This document shows, piece by piece, positions 1 to 8,577 of a DNA stretch of 12,286 nt. Origin of the DNA: Terana coerulea (lineage: Eukaryota > Basidiomycota > Agaricomycetes > Polyporales > Phanerochaetaceae). Under the pieces are notes generated by a model. It ran no database searches, was not told the DNA's origin, and saw only the letters and a list, made by a program, of their open reading frames with translations. The stretch covers positions 1 to 12,286 of the forward strand of contig JAKOGH010000401.1 of NCBI GenBank assembly GCA_024811115.1, read 5' to 3'. Within the stretch, counting starts at the first letter, position 1; every line of letters begins with the position of its first letter. A program made the translations under genes and the position numbers.

Positions 1-816
1 GGTTTCTCACGCAAAGCTCACCAACGAGAAATCTAACATTTGGAAATGCCTTGCAGATACGTGGAGCGACCGCGACAAGGAGGTCAATGCCCTTGCGATA
101 TGCTAGGCGAGAGACCACCACGATTGTAACTGTGAAGATTCGAGTGAGTGGGCAGACCACCGTGGAAGCGTTGCTATGAACTTGCCGATGTCGGTTCTGA
201 CTTCGTCCTGGTTAGGCTTGAACAGATCCGCCACGAGTGCATTGGGTATAACGTAGGTGGTCTCTGGCAGCAGCCGAGCGCGTAGTACGGTGTTCTCGCG
301 CCCAGTATGTGATACGCAAATGACCCTGTCTACGCTTCTGAGAGCGCCCTCAAGCAGTTTGTTGGTGAGAATCGACGCAGCGTCGTCGAGACCAAATAAG
401 CTGTGGTCTGTAAGACCGTTCTCACACCCATGTGATGGGCGTGAAGGATTCCTTCGTGAGCCATACTTGAGAGCGATGCGTGAGCGTGAATGAGTTGGAC
501 GCCTTCGCGTATAACGATGGTGCGCAAGTATGGCAAGAAGCAGAAGAAGTTGGGCAAAGTAGCGGACGACGCGATTGTTCGCAGCGGGATGTAGTATACT
601 TTCAAACCGGGGAGCAGCCATCGCACACCGACACGAGAGGGTGGATGAGAGTGAGTGATTACTATAACCTAGTAGTACATTGAATTTTGTGCGCGCAACC
701 GGGTTGATTACACTCACCTTATGACCTCGTTTAATGAGGTTGGCAGAAAGCATATGGATGTGACTCTCCACACCGCCCACGTTAGGGTGGAAGAAGTCAC
801 ATACCATCCTATTCAT
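1..816 (-). CDS. GPI3: Gpi3/PIG-A, GPI-GlcNAc transferase catalytic subunit (5' part, frame broken)
   Basis: Catalytic subunit of the ER complex that transfers GlcNAc from UDP-GlcNAc to phosphatidylinositol, the first step of GPI-anchor synthesis. Recognised from family motifs seen in order: DFFHPNVGGVESHI, SRVGVRWLLPGLKVYYIP, TDHSLFGLDDAASILTNKLL, VICVSHTGRENTVLRA, VVVSRLAYRKGIDLL. Exons read as 816-718, 668-186 and 129-22. Introns are 717-669 (GT...AG), 185-130 (GC...AG), and one with a GTGAGC donor at 21 that runs off the edge. Roughly the first 230 residues of a protein usually near 450-500 are present; the second half of the GT4 glycosyltransferase domain, with its donor-sugar site, lies outside. 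The ATG at 816 gives MNRMVCDFF, slightly shorter than usual; an upstream start exon is possible. Within exon 2 the frame shifts by one base at 411-413 although similarity continues without a gap. The gene is divergent from SPT5. The family call is very secure. Confidence 0.93.
130..185 (-). other. 56-nt GC-AG intron in GPI3
   Basis: On the minus strand the donor is GCAAGT (starting at 185) and the acceptor is CTTCACAG (ending at 130). Only this junction joins the two conserved blocks in frame: it turns ...RTDI plus V into the family segment TIVVVSRLAYRKG. The nearby GT at 162-161 gives the wrong frame. GC-AG introns are a known minority class; GCAAGT keeps the rest of the donor consensus. Confidence 0.8.
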
Positions 817-1115
817 GTTTCAGCAACAAAAGATTACAGACATATAGGACCTACGCGATCGTAAGGGCCTGCATTTCGTGGAGGTACAGTAACGATGTGA
901 AGATCAGTGCACGGTCACGGTTCAGGACTTGCAGGCGGCGCCCGGAGACGCATCGAAGTGTCCGGGGTCTCACGCTCCGGAGGCACGATCGGGGTCAAGC
1001 TTCCGACTGATGGTGAGCTCTGCAGTGGGTTAAGGTTACACACCTGTAAAGGCCAAACCACCACCTCACCTCTCACCTATTCCCTCATTCCAGTTGCCTC
1101 TTGGGCTTCAAAGAC
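817..1115. promoter_or_regulatory. Divergent promoter between GPI3 and SPT5
   Basis: This 299-bp gap separates two head-to-head start codons, so both promoters and both 5' UTRs must fit here unless one gene has a distant upstream exon. The SPT5 side (about 1055-1105) is rich in C and T just before the ATG, as is common upstream of fungal genes. I see no clear TATA box. An intron in the SPT5 5' UTR ending at the AG near 1092 is possible but unproven. Confidence 0.55.
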
Positions 1116-4100
1116 ATGTCCGATGCTGAAGAAGACCCCGTGCTGAACCAGGAGGAAGAGGAGAATGAGGAGGATTTCGGCGAGGAGGCGCCCCGGGAGA
1201 GCAAAGGGAAGGACAGACGAAGGGATTATGACGATGAGGATGAGGAGGAAGAGGAGGAAGAGGAGGAGGAGGAAGAAGATGAGGAAGATGAGGATGCTGG
1301 CGCGGAACGTGGCAAGAAACGGGCTAAGGTTCGTCTGACAGTAGAAGCCTAGTTCTGTATTGACAATGTCTCAGCATCGGCACAAACGTCCTGCTGTGAA
1401 CCGTTTCCTCGATGTCGAAGCCGAAGTGGACGAGGACGAGGAGGAAGATGAGGACGAGGACGAATACGGCCGAGGTCAGTCTGCGTTCACTGGCGTCCGC
1501 TTCCTTCATCTTATGCTGCTGGGTTCATAGACGAGTTCATTGCGGAGGGAGCTGAAGGCGACGATAATGACCTGGTACCTCGCGCCGCTGTCAATGCGCG
1601 GCTCAATATGGAGCGCGATCTCGACGACCAAGACTTGGCCAAGATTGCTGCCAGCTTCAGCGAGCGGTCTAAACGGACAACCGTACGGTATACAGGAGAT
1701 ATGAATGAAGTGCCTCAACGCCTTCTCATGCCCTCCGTCCACGACGCGAACTTGTGGCAAGTCCGGGTCAAGGTGCGCCTCTTTTACCATATATTCATGT
1801 GAGATAGTTCCAACTGTGAAATGGCACTTACAGCCGGGCAAAGAGAGGGACATCGTATTCAGTCTTATGCGCAAGTCCATAGACCTCGAGTTCAGCAACC
1901 GTCCTCTCCACATTCTCTCCGCTTTCCAACGCGATTCTCTTGCCGGCATGATCTATGTTGAAGCGCGCAGTGCGAAACAGGTCCAAGAAGCCTGCAATGG
2001 CCTCGTCGGTGTGTACCCAAGTCGAGGCATCGTTCTAGTGCCGATCGAGGAAATGGCGAGCCTGCTGCAAATCAAGAAGCAGGATCTCACGGTTACGCCT
2101 GGAAGCTGGGTCCGTATTCGGCGTGGCAAGTACCAGGGCGATTTGGCGCAGGTCATGGACATCACGGAGAACGGAGAAGAAGTCGGTTTGAAGTTTATAC
2201 CTCGGATTGACCTGAACCCCAAGGAAGAGACGACTGTCACAGTGGACGGCAAGAAGCGGAAGAAGCTCCCGACAGGCACGTCCTTCTCCATGCGCCCGCC
2301 TCAGCGGTTCTTCAACTACGAGGAGGTTGTCAAAGTCTACGGTCGCAAGGGAGTCTCCAAGCGGAACCAGGTCTACGTGTTTCAGAACGACACCTACAAG
2401 GACGGTTTCATCGAAAAGGACTTCAAGCTGTCAGCCTTGCAGCTCGAGGACGTCAACCCTACGCTGGATGAGATCACCCAGTTCACTCGTGGTCAGGATG
2501 GTGCCGAAAACGACGCGAACATTGACCTTTCCATTATTGCGGAGGCATCGAGGAAGGCCGCGATTGCTGTTCTGCAACCTGGTGATCACGTCGAGGTATT
2601 CGAGGGCGAACAGGCCGGCGTCCACGGTACCGTTCACGCTATCGAGCAGGATGTCGTGACTATCCAGCCGGTCGGAGTGGAGTTTGACGGGCAGCGGATA
2701 CAACTGCCGGCGCGCAGTGTACGCAAGCGCTTCAAACCCGGAGATCACGTCAAAGTCATGACGGGCAAGAACTCAGATGAGACTGGCCTCGTCGTTTCGG
2801 TCATTGATAATGTGGTCACTTTTCTCTCAGACATGTCTATGCAGGAGGTACGTGTTCAAGATAAACATTTTGAATGCATACTAATGCTGCCACCTTTTCA
2901 GGTGTCTGTCTTCTCCAAAGATCTTCGTGAGGCAGCCGAAGTTGGGACGGGTACGAACGTGGTTGGCAACTACGAACTGCATGATCTCGTTCAACTCGAG
3001 TAAGTTTCATAGGTCTTAGCATTTTAATGAGCCGCTCTGAATCTCTGTTTGCGGCGCTCGTTAGCCTTCAAACTGTAGGTGTCATATTCAAGACGGAACG
3101 TGACTCGTTCCGCGTTCTCGATCAAAACGGCCAAGTGCGCCTGGTCAAACCTCACCAGATAACTATGAGCCGAGATTCGCGCAGGGCCATTGCTACTGAC
3201 TCAGAAGGTCACGAGCTGCGCATTGGAGACAACGTCAAGGAAGTCGAAGGCGAGGTAATCTTCCTTCAGGTCCTATATATATTGCACGTGGATATTAACA
3301 TAAGCTGGATTATAGGGCCGGAAAGGGCGAGTCCTACACTCTCACCAGTCGTTCTATGCTTTCCTGTTCAATCGCGACATCACGGAGAACAACGGTGTTT
3401 TCGTCACCCGCGCCCGTTCGCTCCAGTCGCTTGCTCCCAAGGGTAATATGAAGCTCGGGCTCCGCAGACTTGTCAAAGATGAATCCAGCAATGAGCGGTG
3501 GCGCCAGTGGCGGAATGGTCGGTTCCGGTAACATGGGCAGAGGACCACGAGATCGGCTCATTGGCGTATCCGTTCAAGTCATACAAGGCCCTCGTAAAGG
3601 CTACGTTGGCTTGATCAAAGACACAAATGGTAACATTGCCCGCGTGGAGCTTAGTACCGGAAACCAAATCATCATGATTGACAAGTCCAAGCTGATGCGC
3701 AGACTGTACGTGCCTTCCAACTACTTTCATCAGCATTTTGTCTTAACAACGCCCTTCATAGCCCCAACGGCACGCTTGAGCCACTTGAGGCGGCCGGCCA
3801 GTTCAACAACAGGTCGATGGGACCTCCGCAAGGTGGCGGCGGCTTCGGACAGTCGTCATGGGGCGGAGGGGGCGGCGGCACGAACAACCGTACGCCCAAC
3901 CCATACAATGCAGGGCGCACACCAAACCCGTACGCCTCCAAAACACCTGCGTGGTCCTCCGACTCCCGAACACCAAACCCCTACGCCGCTGGAGGCGGTA
4001 AAACCCTGCATGGAACGCCAGCTCAAGAACGCCGAACCCACATCTGGATATGTCTGGGCGGACCCCGGCGTGGAACGCCTCCTCGCGGACGCCTAACCCG

Positions 4101-4982
4101 TACGCCTCCGCCGCTGCTGGTGCAAGCGGAGGATGGGGCGGTGCGACGCCGAAACCGGATTGGGGCGGTCGAACGCCCGCCATGCCGGCGAACGGCGGGG
4201 TGTCATCGTGGGGCGGCCAGACACCTAGGCAGCAACAGCAGTGGGGTGGCTCAACTCCCAGAGGCGACTGGGGAGGGAGTTCACAATGGGTATGTTGTTC
4301 TGTGGCGTTTTTGTCGCGCTGGTCTGACTGTGGCGCGTCACAAACAGGAGCCATCTCATAGCGCGCCGACACCAGCTTGGGGTGCCCCGACTCCTGCGCC
4401 TACAGCACCAACACCAGGCACTTGGCTTGGAAACTACGGCATGACACCTGGAGCCCTGGGCTTCGACGATGCTCAGCTGTCGGGGGCTGAAGAAGGTGCG
4501 TTCTTGTCGTGCTGAGTCTACGCAATGTTAGGGCCTAATACATCTACGCAGACCCCATACCAGAGAAGTGGCTACTCAATCCGAAGCTGGCTGATAAGCG
4601 TGGCTACATCTGTACGGTGGAAAACTCGTTCAAACACGGCAGTGAGCCTGGCTGGTTGAACGGCGACTACGAGGCCGACCTGGTTGTCGTGCAGTCCGTC
4701 TTCAACGCCAACAACGATCAATACTCGTCGAGGGCGCGGATCGAGCTCCTCAAGAAAACTAGCGCTGAACCATTGCCGGAAATCCCTGTTCAGTACCTTC
4801 GCCCCACGCATCCGGACATGCCTGGCCAGGAATGTATCATCCTATTCGGAGACCACAGAGGCACCAAAGTCGTTCTGAAGGAGATGACGGGCCCGAACAC
4901 TGTGTTGGTCGTCGCGTCGGAATCTCGTTTGATCATCGAGACTTCAATGAGGCAGCTGGGTGTTGTTCAGTCCACCCAGTAG
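1116..4982 (+). CDS. SPT5: Spt5, transcription elongation factor (DSIF large subunit)
   Basis: Nuclear factor that binds RNA polymerase II with Spt4 and promotes processive elongation and RNA-processing factor recruitment. Exons read as 1116-1328, 1375-1474, 1531-1772, 1834-2847, 2902-2999, 3065-3254, 3316-3442, 3468-3705, 3762-4289, 4348-4495 and 4552-4982, giving about 1,109 residues. In order: an acidic E/D tract (about residues 40-65), NGN domain from LWQVRVKPGKERDIVFSLM (about 179-270), KOW motifs near 272, 432 (QPGDHVEVFEGEQAG), 484 (KPGDHVKVMTG), 560-640 and 688 (DRLIGVSVQVIQGPRKGY), a TPNPY/TPAW-rich C-terminal region (about 780-930), and a last C-terminal domain (about 966-1109). The start is the ATG at 1116, giving MSDAEEDP; an in-frame TTG at 1101 is not used. 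Two single-base frame problems occur (3443-3467 and 4004-4006) while similarity continues on both sides. The stop is TAG at 4980-4982. Confidence 0.95.
3443..3467 (+). other. 25-nt putative micro-intron, or +1 frameshift, in SPT5
   Basis: Exon 7 reads ...ARSLQSLAPKG in one frame and the next conserved block DLSKMNPAM is in the +1 frame. Removing GTAATATG...CTCCGCAG (25 nt) restores the frame exactly, with GT and AG ends. This would be far shorter than the other introns here (46-65 nt) and leaves little room for a branch point. The alternative is one extra base around 3452-3460: the bases before GACTTG can also be read as KSGSADLSKM in frame, keeping the linker as protein. I lean to the indel. 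Confidence 0.5.
3889..4480 (+). repeat. Spt5 C-terminal TP-rich repeat region
   Basis: This part of SPT5 encodes degenerate repeats built on TPNPY, KTPAW/RTPAW and WGG...TP units, such as RTPNPYNAGRTPNPYAS and RTPAWNASSRTPNPYAS. In the Spt5 family this tail is the CTR, phosphorylated by Cdk9/Bur1 on S/T next to P. It spans the end of exon 9 and exon 10. Between the repeats lie G/S-rich and Q-rich stretches. DNA copies of GAACGCCxxCTC...ACGCC at about 4012 and 4072 show recent internal duplication. A missing base in the C run at 4004-4006 puts the region after it in another frame. Confidence 0.8.
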
Positions 4983-5419
4983 TATGTACCTCTATGTTGC
5001 TGTACCCTTCTCACATGGTTGCTTGGACATGGTTTTCTTGTATGTATAGCATTGTTCACTTACATGGTCGCACCATAATTTGATTCGGTTCTCATCTGAA
5101 CCCCACGTATGATGCTCAACATGCTAAACCTGAAATGGACATTGTATACATCTGATCCGAATTGGAAGGTGAAAGCTTTGTGGCGCCGTCGTGGTACTAG
5201 TCGGTACCTATTTGTGGATAAGTACCACAATACCGCCTTCATAAAAACGCCTAAACCGCGAGAATGATTTCATCCTACATAATAATACGCGAGTGGGAAT
5301 GAGCATTAACATTGTCTATCTACTGACAATTCTGAGTAGTGAGTTACTAGTTACGGTGTCGTGTTACGCTTCAGAACGCATACACTTTCACCCTGCACGA
5401 TTTGTTAGTGACATTGCGT
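4983..5419. other. Convergent 3' intergenic region
   Basis: These 437 bp lie between the stop of SPT5 (plus strand) and the stop of the first F-box gene (minus strand), so they should hold both 3' UTRs and both polyadenylation regions. The base composition becomes more A/T-rich than in the genes. I see no gene, no clear repeat and no RNA gene here. Confidence 0.6.
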
Positions 5420-7437
5420 TTAAAGGAGGGATGTTTTGACGTACTTCCGGCCTTGCTCAACCAAGATAGCATCGTCTGCAAGAGATGGCATGTCGCCTCG
5501 TTTCAGCGCAATATCGGCGGCGAACTCGACATACGGTGCTGCGGTCACTACGTCACTTTTCCAAGTGAACGGCTTGTGCACGACATTCGGTTCGTCGACT
5601 AGTCGGAACCGACCTTCCGGAACGTCCGGGATATCTTCGAGCTTCGCATACGGTGCTTGGAAATCCCATTGCACAAGCACAGCATTCCTCGTGTCCACAA
5701 AGTCCGGATCGTCCTCCTCATCTTCCTCAGGATCTTCCTCTTCCTCAATATCTTCTTCAGGGTTCTCCTCGATATGCTCGCTGGCACTCCCATCAGAGTC
5801 GTCGTCGTGTTCCCCGTCAGAGTCTTCGCCAGGGTCCACGTACCCCTCCATGAATCGTTCGTACTTCTCTTTGTCGCGCCTGTCGATGGCATCGTCGTCC
5901 ATGTCCTTGTTGTCGTCCACATCAGCGAACTCGTCCGACAAGTCCCGATCGAAAACGACCCGCGAGCCGCATAGCTCCGTCGAAGGGAGGAACGAATTGT
6001 CAATCATGCGCGTGTCCCTGCCCCATTCGTCCCACATCACTTTCCTGTCGCTCCAGCCCGTCGGCGATGACTCCGACATCCTGTGCACGGTCCCGCCCTC
6101 TCTATATATGCGCGAAAGCAACGTCTTGGCCGGGATCAGAAGCTCGAAGTCTCTGCTCTCGCCGATGGTGCGGAAGTTTCCGGGGTCGACGGCAAGAACC
6201 AGCGAGACCAAAGACGTGTCCTTGTTTGAGTACGCGAAAGGTACGTCGCCGATAGGCGGGGCGACAGGATGCGACTCAATGTGTGCTTCCCAGAACCAAG
6301 CTTTCGGGTGGGGTTCGGGCAAGTAAAACACCGCCACGGCAAAGCGAAGGGCGTCCATGAACTCAAGACGGGATGGCGGCAGTCGGTGATAGTCGAACGC
6401 GGCTATGGTCGGTCATCCTTCCTCGACAAATACAGGGATGAGAACATGGCGCTCGTCGAGCAATGCGAACTGATGCGCTTCGAACCATAACGGTTTAAAA
6501 TCATTGGGTTTGGGCTCCCCGCTTTTGAGACTGTAGAAGTTCTAAAACGTTGCAAGTCAGCAGTTGTGCGGTCCAAGGGCACGTATTGGGACACTCACCG
6601 CCTTGACCGATCCTGACTTCCAGTCCATCACCCACATCTCAGGCCGGAAGGTGTTTTCAGGGTCGGTGTGATCTTCGCTATAGGGATCCTGAATGTTCAA
6701 AGCAACGGTGTTGTTGATAATCTGGATCTTGAATTCGCGCTCTGCCTGCTCCGGCACCTTCAGGCGCTGCAAGTGAAATGCTCGGAGAGGCCGCTGAAGG
6801 GTGAACAGTTCCGGTGTCCATGGTCAGGAAGTGAACTACGATGTTCGCGTGGCTGGGGCACTTCACAATTAATGGTGGCAGACTAGCAAGAAGGATTATA
6901 AAACTGACTCGAACTCCGCTACCACCAACAAATTTTGACTGGGGTCGTGTTGCATTCCGGCGGGTATGCAGCCGACGTCATCAACCGTCCAGGTTTTTGC
7001 TTCAATTTCCCTGAACTTGGAGGACAGGCGGTGGAATTCGAGGCTTCGGCTGTCTGGCGCGCGGCTAGCATAGATAGACCCATTTCGACTTGTATCTGAA
7101 CTCCGTAAAGGGTACGAATATTCCGTGGTGCACTTCTGGGTCGCCCAGGCCGCCCGCCAATCTCGTGGACTTTCTCAACGTTGTTGTAATGGGATGCTGG
7201 AGGAAGGATTGTCGACGACCCCCGCGATACTGCATTCTACCTTGTATTGCAGAGCGGCCGAGTCTTGCACGACGCTGCTGGCGTGTCGACAGACCTGTGT
7301 CATTGCGCTTCAATGTGACGTGGGAAGGTCTAGCCTAAAGCAATGCTCACCTGACGAAATCGCGCAATGGCTGGGCTGGAAAGTCTGCTCAGAATTGTGA
7401 CCATGACCTCCGCCGGCAAAGAAAACAGGGTGCCCCG
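5420..7437 (-). pseudogene. F-box family protein gene with two in-frame stops
   Basis: Member of a large agaricomycete F-box family. An N-terminal F-box recruits Skp1 in SCF ubiquitin ligases; the rest looks like a propeller-type substrate module of unknown target. The F-box is LFSLPAEVMVTILSRLSSP (7428-7351), then VCRHASS...LQYKVECSIAGVVDNP (from 7294), later MWVMDWKSGSV and DEWGRDTR, and a C-terminus ending at 5420. Exons read about 7437-7351, 7294-6905, 6793-6599 and 6541-5420; the 111-nt intron 6904-6794 is uncertain and may hide frame damage. TGA codons at 7177-7175 and 6415-6413 sit inside otherwise continuous homology; the paralogue at the right edge has Leu and Phe there. No in-frame ATG precedes the F-box, so the start is unresolved. 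The last 312 codons (from the ATG at 6358) are open. It is either a decayed gene or carries sequence errors. Confidence 0.75.
5693..5938 (-). repeat. Acidic low-complexity insert in the first F-box gene
   Basis: About 82 codons between the conserved segments CGSRVVFDRD and VLVQWDF encode mostly D, E and S (for example EENPEEDIEEEEDPEEDEED). The DNA is a run of GAA/GAG/GAT/GAC codons. The paralogue at the right edge has only a short acidic loop of about 25 residues at the same place, so the tract has probably grown by slippage. Confidence 0.8.
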
Positions 7438-7718
7438 CTGTCCCGCAACCCGACTGGGACTGCTGCCCTCCCCGTTCCTCGCGCTTAACCCAAAATCTGC
7501 AGCAGAGTTCTCAGTATCTGAGCTCTCGGGGAGGGAGTGGCAAACCTTTTCGGTCTTGGTGAGTGGACATCTCAAGTCGGGAGGCGGGGTGACCAGGAAG
7601 GGGACACCGGCGTTGATCACGGTCGCGCAAGCGCTCCGGTGGGACTCCCGGCGGAACCGAGCACACAAAAGGGAGGCAAACGCTTTGTGGCGTTACCGCA
7701 CATGACTTCGTCTGAATA

Positions 7719-7748
7719 ATGTGCAGTCCCTATGGTGGGACTGCACAT
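7719..7748. repeat. Perfect 12-bp inverted repeat with 6-nt loop
   Basis: ATGTGCAGTCCC (7719-7730), a TATGGT spacer, then GGGACTGCACAT (7737-7748). The arm sequence recurs at 7951-7962 and, interrupted, at 8032-8050. The recurrence points to a repeat family rather than a chance hairpin. Confidence 0.8.
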
Positions 7749-7950
7749 CAAGCATGCAGTCTCGAGCGCCTGTGTTAGGCAGGGGTGTGGAGACGTGGGA
7801 AAGGGCGAAATGACATGTACAATACCAGGGACTGTGTGTGCAGGCGAGAAATGAGCGCGGTATGAGATAAGTGCCAAATCTGGCAAAGAAGCGGCGAAAA
7901 TAGTCGCACTTTCCAAATATGGGCATGCGTCGGGGCGGAGCGCCCGGCAA

Positions 7951-8050
7951 GGGACTGCACATCTGATGAGGTGGCTTTGGCGGGAGCGCCCGCCAAAGTT
8001 GACCCCGTCGCAGACAGTTTCTGACCGAAAGATGTGCACACTGCAGTCCC
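7951..8050. mobile_element. Putative 100-bp MITE-like unit with a central hairpin
   Basis: The unit begins GGGACTGCACAT and ends ATGTGCACACTGCAGTCCC, so its ends form an imperfect terminal inverted repeat (GGGACTGC...GCAGTCCC). In the middle is a perfect hairpin, CTTTGGCGGG / CCCGCCAAAG (7975-7984 and 7989-7998) around AGCG. A related GC-rich block, GGCGGAGCGCCCGGCAAGG, lies just before it at about 7935. It has no coding capacity. I see no target-site duplication, so the borders are uncertain and it could be part of a larger element covering about 7719-8092. Confidence 0.45.
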
Positions 8051-8106
8051 TGTGGGAAAAAGACAGTCCCAAGACGCCCTGGCGCGCAGACCATCATTTA
8101 GGAAGA

Positions 8107-8136
8107 GAGCCCCGGCTACCTTTGATTTTGGGGCTC
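8107..8136. repeat. GAGCCCC/GGGGCTC hairpin
   Basis: A 7-bp perfect stem (8107-8113 and 8130-8136) with a 16-nt loop. It could be the edge of the neighbouring repeat cluster. There is no evidence that it is transcribed or functional. Confidence 0.4.
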
Positions 8137-8368
8137 CCTCTCATTATTCAGCTCTAATTTTGATATGCTGCATTGCCTCATACTTTCAGTAGCTCAGGAA
8201 TTATTTTCGCAATTTTACACACTTTCTACGAGTCGAACCTGCCTATGTGCGCTGCATACCTTCAGGCGCCTTGTCGCGATCGCTTACATAATCAGCTCGG
8301 CAGTCTCCCGGAGTCAGTGCTCTCAGTGCTCGTCAGCGCTTGTATGTTTTGCTGATGCATCTGCGAAC

Positions 8369-8577
8369 TACAGTGCTTTGCAGGAAAAAGTGCAGTCGGG
8401 CGATATTTTCGCATTGTTTGTCCCGCACAAATTATTGCCTTATCAGGTAACCTTGACGGTCTCGCCCAGGGACCGATCCGTTCTGGCCCATCATCCCCAC
8501 CTTATAGGGCAATAATTTGTGCGGGACAAACAACGTGAAAAATCGCCCGACTGCACTTTTTCCTGCAAGACACTGTA
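8369..8577. mobile_element. 205-bp Tc1/mariner-type MITE with TA target duplication
   Basis: Terminal inverted repeats of about 73 bp: the left arm starts CAGTGCTTTGCAGGAAAAAG (8371 to about 8443), and the right arm is its reverse complement (about 8503-8575), ending CTTTTTCCTGCAAGACACTG. The arms differ by only a few substitutions and small indels. The spacer of about 60 bp has no open frame. The element is flanked on both sides by TA (8369-8370 and 8576-8577). A TA target site and ends beginning CAGTG are typical of Tc1/mariner elements. There is no transposase, so it is a non-autonomous miniature element. Similar arms suggest a fairly recent insertion. It lies between the divergent F-box and BTB genes. 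Confidence 0.85.

Larger units (their letters stand above)
7438..8368. other. Gene-free region upstream of the first F-box gene
   Basis: This region lies 5' of the F-box gene (minus strand). Short open frames occur on both strands but none shows recognisable similarity or a consistent exon structure. The part nearest the gene may encode the missing N-terminus: an ATG TCC ACT start lies near 7573, but its frame closes at once. The stretch from 7719 to 8136 holds several palindromes, listed separately; 8140-8368 shows nothing distinctive. Confidence 0.5.

Noticed and set aside
1101..1115. Upstream TTG-started extension of SPT5 (MGFKD)
   Set aside because: TTG is not a likely start in fungi; the ATG at 1116 gives the expected acidic N-terminus.
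3443..4010. Programmed ribosomal frameshifting in SPT5
   Set aside because: No recognisable slippery heptamer at either site, and the family is not known for it. An indel or a micro-intron is simpler.
5436..6326. 296-codon open frame on the plus strand, rich in Ser
   Set aside because: It is the antisense of the open F-box exon; the Ser runs are the complement of the D/E codon tract. No independent similarity.
6678..6866. Minus-strand frame reading IVVHFLTMDTGTVHP within the F-box gene
   Set aside because: It resembles the family's STG-x-x-HP segment but is out of frame with both flanking exons. It could be a frame-damaged exon or part of a 111-nt intron, so it is not listed as its own feature.
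7617..8097. Overlapping minus-strand open frames of 88-151 codons upstream of the F-box
   Set aside because: They cross the palindromic repeats and show no domain, no similarity and no way to join the F-box frame.
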